Both the position numbers and the translations under genes were made by a program. Positions 1 to 8,101 of a stretch of DNA of 41,489 bases are shown here, in pieces (position 1 is the stretch's first letter; the number at the start of each line of letters is the position of its first letter). The notes beneath the pieces were generated by a model. The model was given only the letters and a program-made list of their open reading frames with translations. It searched no databases and had not been told where the DNA came from. Source of the DNA: Metalysinibacillus jejuensis (GTDB taxonomy: Bacteria; Bacillota; Bacilli; Bacillales_A; Planococcaceae); assembly GCF_003057615.1 (NCBI RefSeq), contig NZ_QAFW01000021.1, positions 1 to 41,489 of the forward strand, written 5' to 3'.

Positions 1-106
1 CAAGTAGGTTATCAAAGGCTCTTTTCACTTTGACAATCTACTTGGGATGTGGAACACTCCATGAATGGTTGTTGTGCAGCAAAAAAACTTAATCTTTTTG
101 TGTCCA
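1..106 (+). mobile_element. Right terminus of an IS3-family element (cut by window edge)
   Basis: The last bases, ending TTGTGTCCA at 106, form an inverted repeat with the element that starts at 41382 at the other edge. Read inward, both ends start TGGACACAA and share TTAAGT a few bases on. No coding frame is recognisable in these 106 bases. The element probably runs off the left edge and is the other end of the copy at 41382. Flanking 3-bp target repeats are not evident (AAA here, TTA at the other side). Confidence 0.6.
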
Positions 107-116
107 AAATCTTGAC

Positions 117-320
117 TTAGATCCAATATTTTATATTTTTAAAAGACGCTCCTACATATATTAAGTTATGTATATTGGTACGATAATAGTGTTTATTATT
201 TTTTCCGTTTAATTTACGAGGGAAATTAGCCAATGAAAAAGGAACATGAATTCCCTTTTTCATTTTCTTTATCCTTTCATTGCTTTGATTTCTTTTTCTT
301 TTCGATTTACCTCTACTCAT
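117..320 (-). CDS. Small basic protein, possibly the N-terminal half of a split pentapeptide-repeat protein
   Basis: 67 codons starting at an ATG with a perfect AGGAGG six bases upstream (327-332), so this is a real translation start. The N-terminus is very basic (SRGKSKRKRNQ), followed by KKMKKGIHVPFSLANFP. The C-terminal segment HNLIYVGASFKNIKY has the A(S/N)F spacing of pentapeptide repeats. The frame stops 11 bases before the insertion-sequence terminus at 106. The C-terminal part of a pentapeptide-repeat protein with the same composition lies at 40829-41381, next to the other end of the same insertion sequence, so this may be the N-terminal half of one interrupted gene. Seen: start site, basic segment, repeat-like tail. 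Inferred: the link between the halves. Confidence 0.6.
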   Translation of the reverse strand: MSRGKSKRKRNQSNERIKKMKKGIHVPFSLANFPRKLNGKNNKHYYRTNIHNLIYVGASFKNIKYWI

Positions 321-455
321 TTTAAACCTCCTACCCAATTAAATTGTATATATACTTAAAATAATAGAAATATTTTTATTATATTAATGGTAAATAGTAA
401 AAACCAATCGATATTTATCAAGATTATTTAATTTTTTAATCAAAGAGCTTTCTAT

Positions 456-2120
456 CTAAACACTTTTAGATATGTTACTTTCTTTTTCAAAGCCAATTAG
501 ACTTTTTAATAACATTAAAACATGAAGTAAGCTTAAAGCCATCCATTCATTAATATTCGAATCGCTTAATAACCCATGAGTAAGATTATTTCTAATATTC
601 AAAGCAGCTTTTTCATTTAATATAAATTTTAAGTGGAATATTACATCCTCAGTTAAATATTCTTCTAGTGTAGTTAAAACTCTAGTGAGAGTTATATTTT
701 CAAAGCCTTCATGCTTATTTTGTTCGTATATCGTATGCTCACATTTAGATAAAAAGTTGCGTAATCCATTTTCAATAAGAGGTACTGCTATATAACACAT
801 TGAAAAGAAATCTTTATCAAAATATGCCTGAATGACTATAGAAAATGTTTTTTCTTGTCCTTTATACAATGTATTATCAAACAATAATTTTGTTAAGGTT
901 TCAGCATTTAGTTGATGACGATCTTTTAAATTTTCAATCGCAATACTGAAATATGGTAAAAGGACTTGCCAGTAAGATTTCGCCTCATGAAAAAGAGCAT
1001 CTTCTTTTGTTGATATAGTTTTAGTAATAACTCCATCGCCATTAACAATAGACGTTCCAAAGAACATTCTAGAGAGAAAGTTTCCCTCCCTTTCTTCCAT
1101 TATCTTTTTAATAATTTCTTTACTTAAAATAAATTGGTTAACTATATTTGAAAGATGAGTGCTAGGAACTTCAGAGGTTACATTTTCGATTAACTGTTGC
1201 TTCTTTTCTGTCGTAATCACAAATTCCTCTTCAATTGTAAATATATATTTTTGAAAATCCTCCCCATAATACTGATAGTTCTTTATTGCTCTTTCCTTAC
1301 GTTCTTTAAAATTATACTTATGGCATAATTGTATCAGACAATCACAATAACGTTGGTTTTCAAATGGATTGCTACTTTGTATATGAGTACTTGCTTCAAG
1401 TATGTCTAAGTATCTTTCTTGTTCTTCTGGTTTGTTTTTATAGTATTCTAAAAGAATTTTGATACCGTACTCTAAAGCGTAAAAATCTTTAGTATCCATT
1501 CTATTAACTCTCATAATTATTTTATCGATTATCTGTTCTTCTTGTTCGAGACACAGACAAATAGAATGTTTATTAATTAAATTTTTATATGAGAATCCCC
1601 ATAAACCTATTTTTTTGTCTTCATCTATAGAATCTTCAATATCAATCATTAGTTGAATTAATTTTGGAAATGACGTACTTTTAATTTGCTTTGCTAAGTT
1701 CCAAGAGCGATACAAGTAATATCTTAAATAATATGAAAGATTATCATTTGAACTTCTTTTTAATATATATTCTTCTGCTAATTCCAGATAATCAATAATT
1801 GCTAATTCACATTTATCTTTAACATTACCATTTGATAACAGACTACGTTTATACTTATCTCTATATGTCCATAAAAGATCATTATAACGCGCACGCATAA
1901 CTTTATTTTTGGTACTCCTAGAACGTTGTTCAAGATAAATAATCCAATCGTCCAGATTATCAATTATATAATTAGGCTTTCTTAAATTCCCATGAATATC
2001 TATATTATGATTTAACACGAAAATTTCAAAAGTATAGTACTTATCATTTTTAAATTCATCATATCTTTCATTAGATTTTATTCTTTCGATACCCTCTAAG
2101 TATGCTGTTAATGACACCAT
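456..2120 (-). CDS. DUF4209-domain protein
   Basis: 554 aa. Start chosen at the ATG with GGGAGG nine bases upstream (2130-2135). The long N-terminal part is helical and charged without a recognisable catalytic motif. The last about 100 residues carry the signature of the DUF4209 family: an E..LR.FL stretch (ENGLRNFLSKCE), a TLEEYL segment, then NIRNNLTHGLL, the conserved N-x-R-N-x-x-x-H-G motif, and a hydrophobic last helix (WMALSLLHVLMLLKSLIG). The H-G motif resembles the conserved helix pair of HEPN-type proteins, but I do not claim ribonuclease activity. Function is unknown. It is a monocistronic, AT-rich accessory gene between the window edge and the partition operon, a position typical of cargo such as defence genes. 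Confidence 0.7.
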   Translation of the reverse strand: MVSLTAYLEGIERIKSNERYDEFKNDKYYTFEIFVLNHNIDIHGNLRKPNYIIDNLDDWIIYLEQRSRSTKNKVMRARYNDLLWTYRDKYKRSLLSNGNVKDKCELAIIDYLELAEEYILKRSSNDNLSYYLRYYLYRSWNLAKQIKSTSFPKLIQLMIDIEDSIDEDKKIGLWGFSYKNLINKHSICLCLEQEEQIIDKIIMRVNRMDTKDFYALEYGIKILLEYYKNKPEEQERYLDILEASTHIQSSNPFENQRYCDCLIQLCHKYNFKERKERAIKNYQYYGEDFQKYIFTIEEEFVITTEKKQQLIENVTSEVPSTHLSNIVNQFILSKEIIKKIMEEREGNFLSRMFFGTSIVNGDGVITKTISTKEDALFHEAKSYWQVLLPYFSIAIENLKDRHQLNAETLTKLLFDNTLYKGQEKTFSIVIQAYFDKDFFSMCYIAVPLIENGLRNFLSKCEHTIYEQNKHEGFENITLTRVLTTLEEYLTEDVIFHLKFILNEKAALNIRNNLTHGLLSDSNINEWMALSLLHVLMLLKSLIGFEKESNISKSV

Positions 2121-2159
2121 TACCTCGTACCTCCCTTCATTATTTTTACTACAATACAA

Positions 2160-2609
2160 TTCTCATAAAAAATATAAATATATCTTCTAATTTAACATAT
2201 CACATACCAATCAAATTTTGTGTGTTGGATAAATCCAATCATTTTAGGGAAGATTCCATTAGGAAAATACTGGTTTACAAAGCTAAGTATGTAATAATAC
2301 CAAACGACGTTTTGGTAATGTTTTATTTTATCGAAATAGCTCAGTTTGATTAAATGATATCATAAAATTGAATAAAAATCTTTATATGGTATATATATAC
2401 AGAAATATATTACTTACGGTATTTTATCTCACTAGCTCCCTACTAATATAAAGGCTTTTGTGCTTGTTATTCATGTTCGTTACTTTACATAAAGTCGTGC
2501 ATATTTTTAACGTCATAAATCTACATCCCCTTAACCATACCCCTGTATAAAAAAATATATAACTATCCAACACCTTTTAAACTTAAGTGTAAATGTGATA
2601 AGAACTATT
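2160..2609. other. Intergenic region upstream of the partition operon
   Basis: About 450 bases of very AT-rich DNA between the divergent DUF4209 gene and the parA promoter. I see no supportable gene. AAGTGTAAAT at 2584-2593 matches the left half of the 18-bp palindromes found in the transfer operon, but the right half is absent. It could hold the promoter of the minus-strand gene and part of the partition control region. Confidence 0.4.
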
Positions 2610-2650
2610 TTGCAATGTGGTTAATTGTAAGGTATACTTTTAAAAAGTAT
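2610..2650 (+). promoter_or_regulatory. Promoter and operator-like palindrome of the parA operon
   Basis: TTGCAA (2610-2615), a 17-base spacer and TATACT (2633-2638) form a good sigma-A promoter 31 bases before the parA start. The -10 lies inside a near-perfect inverted repeat, ATACTTTT / AAAAGTAT (2634-2650). A repressor bound there would occlude polymerase. Autorepression is usual for parA operons, so the binder is probably ParA or the small downstream partner. Confidence 0.6.
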
Positions 2651-2668
2651 CGTAAGAGGAGTGGAAGT

Positions 2669-3475
2669 ATGGCGACAACAATTGTAGTAGGAAACTTTAA
2701 AGGCGGCGTTGGTAAGACGAAGGTATCGGTTATGTTAAGTTGGGAGCTTTCGAAGTATTACAATAAGAAAGTGTTACTTGTTGATATGGACCCTCAGGGG
2801 AATGCGAGCACGCTAATTGCACGCTCTGCAGGCGTTTCTGAACTGAATACGAGTATTTTTGATGGCTTTCAAAAAGGCGATTTAAAGGACTGTATCGTTA
2901 ACGTGGCAGATAATCTTCATGTGATTCCTGCGCAAGTATCTTTTAAAAACCTGCCGAAGTTCTTATATAGTAAATTTGAAAATGAAATTGACCAAGTCAG
3001 CTATTTAAATCAATTATTGGATCCCATTCGTTCGGATTATGACTACATCTTTATTGATGTGCCACCGACGATTAGTGATTTCTCCGACAATGCGATGATG
3101 GCTGCCGACTATGTATTAATCATTTTACAGGCACAAGAACTATCGCTTGAAGGCGCAGAGACATATATCAAATACCTGCAGTTCATGGTAGACAACTACG
3201 ATGCGGATATTCAAGTAGCTGGCGTATTACCCGTACTGTTACGCCCTGGTGGTCGTGTTGATATGTCAACTATTGAACGTGCGAAGGAAATGTTTGGTGA
3301 AGATAACGTAATGAAGACTGTCGTTAAGCATTTAGAGCGCTTAAAAGCTTGGGACGTTACGGGTATTACGGATAATGACCAACATGACCGCAAAGCGCAT
3401 AAAGTATTTACCGATGTGTTGGATGAGTTATTAGAAAAACTTGAAGCATTTGAAGAGGGTGGTAAGTATGAATAA
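2669..3475 (+). CDS. parA: ParA-family partition ATPase
   Basis: 268 aa ATPase of the ParA/MinD (SIMIBI) superfamily, which moves plasmid copies along the nucleoid during segregation. The deviant Walker A KGGVGKT lies near residues 11-17, the switch motif as DMDPQGN, and Walker B-like VDMD and YIFIDVPP follow. ATG 2669 is preferred over the upstream in-frame codon at 2615 because AGAGGAG lies just before it and the family begins with a short beta strand (ATTIVVGNFKGG). There is no N-terminal HTH extension, so this is the short form (type Ib-like); control would come from its partner or operator. It overlaps the next gene by 8 bases, implying coupled translation. Confidence 0.93.
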   Translation: MATTIVVGNFKGGVGKTKVSVMLSWELSKYYNKKVLLVDMDPQGNASTLIARSAGVSELNTSIFDGFQKGDLKDCIVNVADNLHVIPAQVSFKNLPKFLYSKFENEIDQVSYLNQLLDPIRSDYDYIFIDVPPTISDFSDNAMMAADYVLIILQAQELSLEGAETYIKYLQFMVDNYDADIQVAGVLPVLLRPGGRVDMSTIERAKEMFGEDNVMKTVVKHLERLKAWDVTGITDNDQHDRKAHKVFTDVLDELLEKLEAFEEGGKYE

Positions 3476-3869
3476 GGAAAAAGGCGGTTTAATTAAAAAG
3501 AAAGCACCTATCATGCGCCCTGCTGTAACAGTAACCAAGAAGCAAGATGCTGACTTTGGCTTTGACGTGCCTGTCAAAAAAGAAACAAAGAAATCAGCAA
3601 CAACACCTGCAGTCGCACCTGTTAAAAAATCAGCACAACCTCTTGTTTCTGTTGACCAATTAAACGTTGGTACGAAGGTAAAAACGAAAAGCGTCAAGGT
3701 GCCTGAAATTATCCATACCGAGCTTGGTTTACTAGGGTCATTTACGGATGAATCTAAGACGTATGTCATTTTACAAAAGCTCATTGATAGCTATGTAGAA
3801 CATGAGTTAACAGATCGCCAGCAGCGCCAATTTAAATTTATGGTTGATGCGTTTCATGAGGAAAAATAA
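3468..3869 (+). CDS. Small ParB-type partner / DUF5388-like plasmid protein
   Basis: 133 aa. Its ATG lies inside the parA end (8-base overlap) with GAGGGTGG upstream. The first about 75 residues are lysine-rich and low in complexity (KKKAPIMRP..., KKETKKSA), as in disordered DNA-binding tails. The C-terminal about 60 residues (VKVPEIIHTELGLLGSFTDESKTYVILQKLIDSYV) look like a short ribbon-helix-helix-type dimer domain, strand then two helices, similar to DUF5388 proteins found next to ParA on Firmicutes plasmids. It is likely the centromere-binding or repressor partner of ParA. It is also one of only two obvious plasmid-encoded DNA-binding candidates for the repeated palindromes described elsewhere. 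The family name is from memory of its sequence pattern, not a search. Confidence 0.65.
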   Translation: MNKEKGGLIKKKAPIMRPAVTVTKKQDADFGFDVPVKKETKKSATTPAVAPVKKSAQPLVSVDQLNVGTKVKTKSVKVPEIIHTELGLLGSFTDESKTYVILQKLIDSYVEHELTDRQQRQFKFMVDAFHEEK

Positions 3870-3977
3870 CAAATAAAAAAAGAGAACGCATGTACCAAGC
3901 AACATGAGTTAAGCGTTTCTATATTGAAATTGAAGAAGCAGCTCATACAGATAAGCAATAATTCAGTTTCCCTTAGT

Positions 3978-4018
3978 AAATCCTCCACCTAGCATACTTT
4001 TGTTAGAGAGGATTTTTA
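3978..4018 (+). terminator. Terminator of the partition operon
   Basis: AAATCCTC (3978-3985) pairs perfectly with GAGGATTT (4008-4015) and is followed by a run of T. It lies 109 bases after the second partition gene, with no other gene between. Confidence 0.6.
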
Positions 4019-4042
4019 TATGATAATAACTAACCTTCGATT

Positions 4043-4064
4043 TAATACAACAAATGTTGTATTA
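4043..4064. repeat. 22-bp palindrome shared with the HTH gene (copy 1)
   Basis: Arms AATACAACA and TGTTGTATT around a 2-base centre make a perfect inverted repeat, extended by T/A on each side. A second copy with a single mismatch lies at 6070-6091. It sits about 170 bases after the partition genes, so it may be a centromere (parS) or regulator-binding site. Confidence 0.55.
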
Positions 4065-4105
4065 ATAAATAAAGGAGCATTCCTGTTAGAAGAATTTTCG
4101 GGGAC

Positions 4106-4189
4106 TTGAAAACAAAAAAGCCCTCTCGTATGATGTTTGAGTGTCAACTAGACAATTGACTCGCACACCTACAGAGAGGACTTACAATC
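4106..4189 (+). ncRNA. Candidate bridge-RNA / structured leader of the IS110 element
   Basis: The bases just before the transposase start fold into nested stems. The outer stem is AGCCCTCTC with GAGAGGACT (one mismatch). The inner stem is GAG(TG)TCAA with TTGACTC, enclosing a small loop. IS110 recombinases use a non-coding bridge RNA from an element end with internal loops that pair with target and donor. This leader is in the right place for an IS110-group element. The fold is by eye, and the guide loops are not assigned. Confidence 0.4.
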
Positions 4190-5467
4190 ATGAATTTTAA
4201 TACGAATGAAAAAATTAATCAAGTTTCTGAAAATACGTTAGTCATCGGCATCGACATCGCGAAGCACAAACATTTTGCTTGTGCGGTAGATGATCGTGGT
4301 CGTGTGCTCCAAAAATCCTTTCCGATTTTCCAATCGCGCATTGGATTTGAAGCGTTTTACGAACGTCTACTTGCGCTCAAACAGGCGCATGAAAAACAAG
4401 AAATCCTTGTTGGTTTTGAGCCAACAGGTCACTACTGGATGAACTTAGCTGCGTTTCTTACACAGTACGGGATTCCGTTCGTGATGGTCAATCCGATGCA
4501 CGTCAATCGCTCGAAAGAACTCGACGACAACCTGCAGACGAAAAACGACCAAAAAGACGCACTTGTCATCGCCCGTTTAATGCGCGATGGACGCTTCAGC
4601 TATCCTCGTATTTTAGAGGGTGTCGAGGCAGAACTGCGTAACGGAGCGACGCTCCGTGCGAAAATACAAGAAGATTTAAATGCGCTTCATAATCGAATGA
4701 TTCGTTGGTTAGATCGCTTCTTTCCAGAGTTCACACATGTGTTCAAAAACTTTGGAAAGATGGCCTTTGCGGTACTTGAAAAAACGCCGTTACCCATCGA
4801 TATTCAAGGAAAAACCCCAGAAGAATTACTTTTCCTTTATCGCCAAGTAGAGGGGATGAAAAATCCTCATCTCACGAAAGCTAAACAATTAATCGAGCTT
4901 GCGCCACAATCGATTGGACTGCAAGAAGGACTTGTGATGGCCCGATTTGAAATTGCCACACTTCTCACGCAGTATCATATGATGCAAGCACAGCTCGATG
5001 ATTTATCAAACAAGCTCTCAGAGCTTGCCCATCAAATGACAGATTATGATTATCTCGCATCGGTGCCAGGTATTGGTGACGTGACAATCGTTGAATTACT
5101 GTCTGAAGTCGGTTCACTCACGCAATATGAACATCCACGCCAACTCATTAAACTAGCGGGACTTACATTACGTGAAAATTCATCTGGTCAGCAGAAAGGG
5201 CAAAAACGGATCTCCAAACGAGGGAGACGCAAATTAAGGGCTCTCCTGTTCCGTGTTATGATGCCATTGATTCGACATAATCCAGCGTTTAAGCAATACC
5301 ATGAATATTACACTTCACGCACGGTCAATCCACTTCGCAAGAAGCAATCGATTGTCGTGTTATGTGGAAAGCTACTCAAGATTTTACATGCCTTGTGCAA
5401 AAAGAAACAGCGATTTAACGAACAACAAATGATGAACGATTTCACCACGCTTCAAGCAGCTGCCTAA
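4190..5467 (+). CDS. IS110-family transposase (DEDD recombinase)
   Basis: 425 aa, full length for the family. The N-terminal RuvC-like DEDD domain shows GIDIAKHKHF (Asp22), VGFEPTGHYW (Glu), and the acidic pair in DDNLQTKNDQKDALVIARL. The C-terminal Tnp20 domain has the helix-hairpin-helix-like SVPGIGDVTI and GLTLRENSSGQQKG, which holds the conserved serine, then KRGRRKLRALLFR. All catalytic positions appear intact, so the element may be active. It is transcribed in the same direction as the partition operon but separated from it by a terminator. Confidence 0.95.
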   Translation: MNFNTNEKINQVSENTLVIGIDIAKHKHFACAVDDRGRVLQKSFPIFQSRIGFEAFYERLLALKQAHEKQEILVGFEPTGHYWMNLAAFLTQYGIPFVMVNPMHVNRSKELDDNLQTKNDQKDALVIARLMRDGRFSYPRILEGVEAELRNGATLRAKIQEDLNALHNRMIRWLDRFFPEFTHVFKNFGKMAFAVLEKTPLPIDIQGKTPEELLFLYRQVEGMKNPHLTKAKQLIELAPQSIGLQEGLVMARFEIATLLTQYHMMQAQLDDLSNKLSELAHQMTDYDYLASVPGIGDVTIVELLSEVGSLTQYEHPRQLIKLAGLTLRENSSGQQKGQKRISKRGRRKLRALLFRVMMPLIRHNPAFKQYHEYYTSRTVNPLRKKQSIVVLCGKLLKILHALCKKKQRFNEQQMMNDFTTLQAAA

Positions 5468-5875
5468 GCGTCATTTACGTCCGTCAAAACAAGAGGATGA
5501 CACGGAGAAGCCGGCACTATTCATCACTTACGACCGTTCAGTGTATTTGAATGAGTCCCTAAAGGAGCATAGCCAGCCTCTGCCTTATGAATAGACCGAA
5601 CGAAGGAATGTACGCGCAAACAGACGCCTAGAGACATGGGAGGGTCCGTCATCATAAGCAACGCAGAGATCTACATGTGCATCTATATACAGCACAGGAT
5701 CAGAGGATTCATTACCAATTAATGGTTCATCCTTTAGCGGAGCGTTTGGACTAATTGTAAGAAAAAACAAGAATTACAAAATAACGATAGATGTACGTGT
5801 CGAAAAAAATTTTTAAGACACTTAAATATGGCGTCAGCCATTGATACATCAACATTTATAGAGGGAGTTGATAGT
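5468..5875. other. Non-coding stretch between the IS110 transposase and the HTH gene
   Basis: About 400 bases, clearly less AT-rich than the DNA after it up to about 5760, then typical host-plasmid AT-rich sequence. No gene is supported. The higher GC and the TAAAGGAGCAT repeat at 5560 suggest that part or all of it belongs to the insertion sequence as 3-prime non-coding DNA. Confidence 0.4.
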
Positions 5876-6397
5876 ATGGTAACAGAGCGTTTTTATACGG
5901 TGCAAGAAGTGTTTGACATATTAACAACGAATAAAGTGACAAGCAATATAGAATCTGTACGTCGTTGGCTACGGCAAGGTAAGCTTGTAGGCATCGCACC
6001 AAAATCTCGTAAAGAAGGATGGCAGATTCCGCATACTGAATTAATGAAGTTTCTAGACCAGCGCACGCCTAATACAACAAATGTTGCATTAGATGAAGAA
6101 GCTGTTCGGGCTGCAATGTGGTTTGAAATCACACGTAAAAATATTTGGGAAGGCTATATTCCTATTACAAAAAGTTTACTGAAAGAAGCAGCATTACACC
6201 GTCAATATTCCACGCATTTACGAGAAGAAGTATGGGAGCGATGTGTAAATAATAGTATTGCGTATAAGCAGCCTAGAGTTAACTACTTACTTGATGCCTT
6301 TAGTTTCGAAGGGCAACGATTAAAGTTTGACTTGAGCTTTGCGAGCAAAGAAGAACAAGCCATTTATGTAATCTTTGAGTATGTGAAAAAGAATTAA
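5876..6397 (+). CDS. Helix-turn-helix (MerR/excisionase-type) DNA-binding protein
   Basis: 173 aa. ATG 5876 is chosen because GAGGGAG lies eight bases upstream; the in-frame ATG at 5828 has no ribosome site. Residues 5-60 (FYTVQEVFDILTT...SIESVRRWLRQGKLVGIAP...GWQIPHTELMKFL) are a winged helix-turn-helix of the MerR/HTH_17 type. The first strand is followed by the recognition helix ESVRRWLRQGKL and a wing ending in IPHTEL. The remaining about 110 residues are helical and unassigned. Codon use matches the partition and transfer genes rather than the AT-rich cargo that follows, so it is probably plasmid backbone. Likely a plasmid regulator. Its coding region carries the second copy of the 22-bp palindrome. 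Confidence 0.7.
   Translation: MVTERFYTVQEVFDILTTNKVTSNIESVRRWLRQGKLVGIAPKSRKEGWQIPHTELMKFLDQRTPNTTNVALDEEAVRAAMWFEITRKNIWEGYIPITKSLLKEAALHRQYSTHLREEVWERCVNNSIAYKQPRVNYLLDAFSFEGQRLKFDLSFASKEEQAIYVIFEYVKKN
6070..6091. repeat. 22-bp palindrome inside the HTH gene (copy 2)
   Basis: Identical to 4043-4064 except for one base in the right arm (TGTTGCATT). It encodes NTTNVAL within the HTH protein, just after the DNA-binding domain. A 21 of 22 match is far above chance in a 41-kb window. Confidence 0.5.
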
Positions 6398-6788
6398 TTA
6401 ATGACAATATTATTAAAAGAAAGAGGAGTAAGTAGCAAGAAGAAAACTTTCAGCACCCTATGATAGAAAATTCAAAGAAGAAGGGAAATTAGAAGTAGAC
6501 ATTGAATATAAGCTGTGTATAAACATTCAAGATATTCCTTCACTAGGTAGAGCTACTCCCTTAACAAGTTTATAAATACCTAGACAATTTGAATTTCTTT
6601 CAAATTCAGAACGAAACCACTCTTATTAATCGGAATATTATGTTTAATTAGGCGTAAAACATTTAGCTGACCCTATAACAGAAAGTCCTGTTGAGATGAC
6701 GACTGATTTTCTAGTATCAACTAATCATCCAACTCAAGTTAAGTATATATTAAAGATTTATTTTAAAATGAAGGAGATTAATATAAAT
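6398..6788. other. Degenerate intergenic region
   Basis: No intact gene. A roughly 45-codon open stretch (about 6437-6573) encodes APYDRKFKEEGKLEVDIEYKL and more, and could be a decayed fragment. It lacks a start codon with a ribosome site, although AGAGGAG at 6421-6427 hints that one once existed. AAGGAG (6771-6776) belongs to the next gene. Confidence 0.35.
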
Positions 6789-7511
6789 ATGCAATATGAA
6801 CATAGGCTAGTAGCATTCATTGATATTTTAGGATTTAGTTCAATGGTGGAGAAAAGCGTGAAAGATGAGAAATATAGAAATAAAATTTTTGATGCTCTAA
6901 AGCAAATTCAAGAAGAAGTAGATTATAACAAGGTAAAAAAGGAAGAAGAGAATAGAGATTTTGAAATGGTTCAATTTTCCGATAGTTTAGTTGTTAGCCA
7001 AAGATTTATTAATACTATAAGTTTCTCCGTTTTTATTATGCGAATTAATTTTATTCAAAAAATCCTAGCGGATAAAGGTATTTTAATTAGGGGGGGGATT
7101 TCAGCTGGGGATTTATATCATGAAGGTACAATAGCCTATGGTCCAGCATTTATAAATGCTTATAAACTTGAAAGTTCACTTGCAGATTACCCCAGGATAA
7201 TAATTGATCCTAAAATTATTAATTTTGAGATACTGCCGGAAAATGAGCCTTTGGGCGATGTAAAATTTAATATGAAATACTATATTTGGGAAGGTAATAA
7301 AATACCCATAATCTTGAAAGATGAAGATGAGTTATATTTTGTGAATTATTTGTATGGAATGTATGAAGAACCACAAATCGCTAATAATTTACGACAACTT
7401 TTAATAAAAGAGCTACAATCACTAAAATGTCATGATTTGAGTGAATTTAAAATTATTAAAAAATTGAAGTGGAATCTTCGATATATCGATTCTTGCCCCT
7501 GGAATAAATAA
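6789..7511 (+). CDS. Class III nucleotide cyclase-like protein
   Basis: 240 aa. The start at 6789 follows AAGGAG with a 12-base gap. The fold signature of class III nucleotidyl cyclases is visible in order. VAFIDILGFSSMV carries the first metal Asp, and VQFSDSLVVS has the second acidic position in the place of the usual GDS/GDG. RGGISAGDLYHEGTIAYGPAFINAYKLES matches the R-x-G-I-x-x-G...YG..VN.A..LES core of the catalytic half. The C-terminal about 80 residues are specific to this group. Such short stand-alone cyclase-like proteins include pyrimidine cyclases of the Pycsar antiphage systems, but no obvious Pycsar effector (TIR or TM with a cNMP-binding domain) follows. Activity and product are not shown by sequence alone. 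AT-rich codon use suggests recent acquisition with the downstream cargo. Confidence 0.6.
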   Translation: MQYEHRLVAFIDILGFSSMVEKSVKDEKYRNKIFDALKQIQEEVDYNKVKKEEENRDFEMVQFSDSLVVSQRFINTISFSVFIMRINFIQKILADKGILIRGGISAGDLYHEGTIAYGPAFINAYKLESSLADYPRIIIDPKIINFEILPENEPLGDVKFNMKYYIWEGNKIPIILKDEDELYFVNYLYGMYEEPQIANNLRQLLIKELQSLKCHDLSEFKIIKKLKWNLRYIDSCPWNK

Positions 7512-8101
7512 TTAGGAGGTAGGGAAATCTCACCTTTCTTCATAAACCTGTATACAGACGTTGTTCTTTATTCTGAATAAAACTAGACTGTAAAAAAGAT
7601 AGAGAATATAGATAAGTCATATAGCTTTTTAATTTCATACAACAATAAAAATTATGTGCTGCTACCATATTGAAGTTGTTCTTAGCATTTACAAGTAAAT
7701 ATGAATTTAAGTACATAAGAAACCAATTACTATCATTGTATTAGTAAAACCGACATCTTATAGCGTTATCATTCATAACATTAATTGTGTAAAGAACAAA
7801 CGAATCGTCAGTATGCTGTGACGACAATAAACTTACTTAATAATGAGTAGTATCGGGTAGTCGAAGTAGAAAAAGAATGTCGTTCATTATCCATGTTAAT
7901 TCTATTTCATCTGATTTATCGATGAACTGAGATAATGCCTTGCAGACTTGCTACTAAATTTAGTAAATGATAGTGGCGCATAATTAAAATTACTATTAGA
8001 TCATATCGAGAGAAAAACGTAAGAATTCAAAAAGTAAAGCATAGTAAAAAGAACTTGAACATAGAGAAAAATTATTAGTTAAGAAGATATTGGAGGTATA
8101 A
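7512..8101. other. 590-bp AT-rich gap without a recognisable gene
   Basis: All frames are broken by stops. I see a small hairpin (TCGTCA / TGACGA near 7808-7825) and an isolated AAGTAGAA at 7864-7871 but no second arm. The last bases hold GGAGG five bases before the next start. It probably contains the promoter of the two-gene protease operon and decayed sequence. Confidence 0.4.

Larger units (their letters stand above)
4081..5760 (+). mobile_element. IS110-family insertion sequence (ends approximate)
   Basis: A single DEDD transposase gene (4190-5467) with non-coding flanks on both sides and no terminal inverted repeats, as expected for IS110. TAAAGGAGCAT occurs at 4070-4080 and again at 5560-5570, one on each side of the gene 1490 bases apart. 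These may be the duplicated core or target flanks, giving an element of about 1.5 kb. Alternatively the non-AT-rich non-coding stretch up to about 5757 is part of the element. I cannot decide the right end from this sequence alone. Confidence 0.6.

Noticed and set aside
456-2120. HEPN ribonuclease toxin
   Set aside because: The NIRNNLTHG motif looks a little like the HEPN R-x4-6-H, but it is the conserved end of DUF4209. There is no partner antitoxin gene, so no toxin role is claimed.
3211-3393. Minus-strand frame inside parA
   Set aside because: It is the shadow of a clearly coding gene on the other strand, with no ribosome site.
3899-3935. Terminator right after the ParB-like gene
   Set aside because: AACGC / GCGTT pairs only five bases with a long loop and no U-run. 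The stem at 3978-4018 is better.
7512-8101. Possible small genes in the 590-bp gap
   Set aside because: All frames are interrupted. GGAGG-like sites lack a following start codon except for the one used by the MBL gene.
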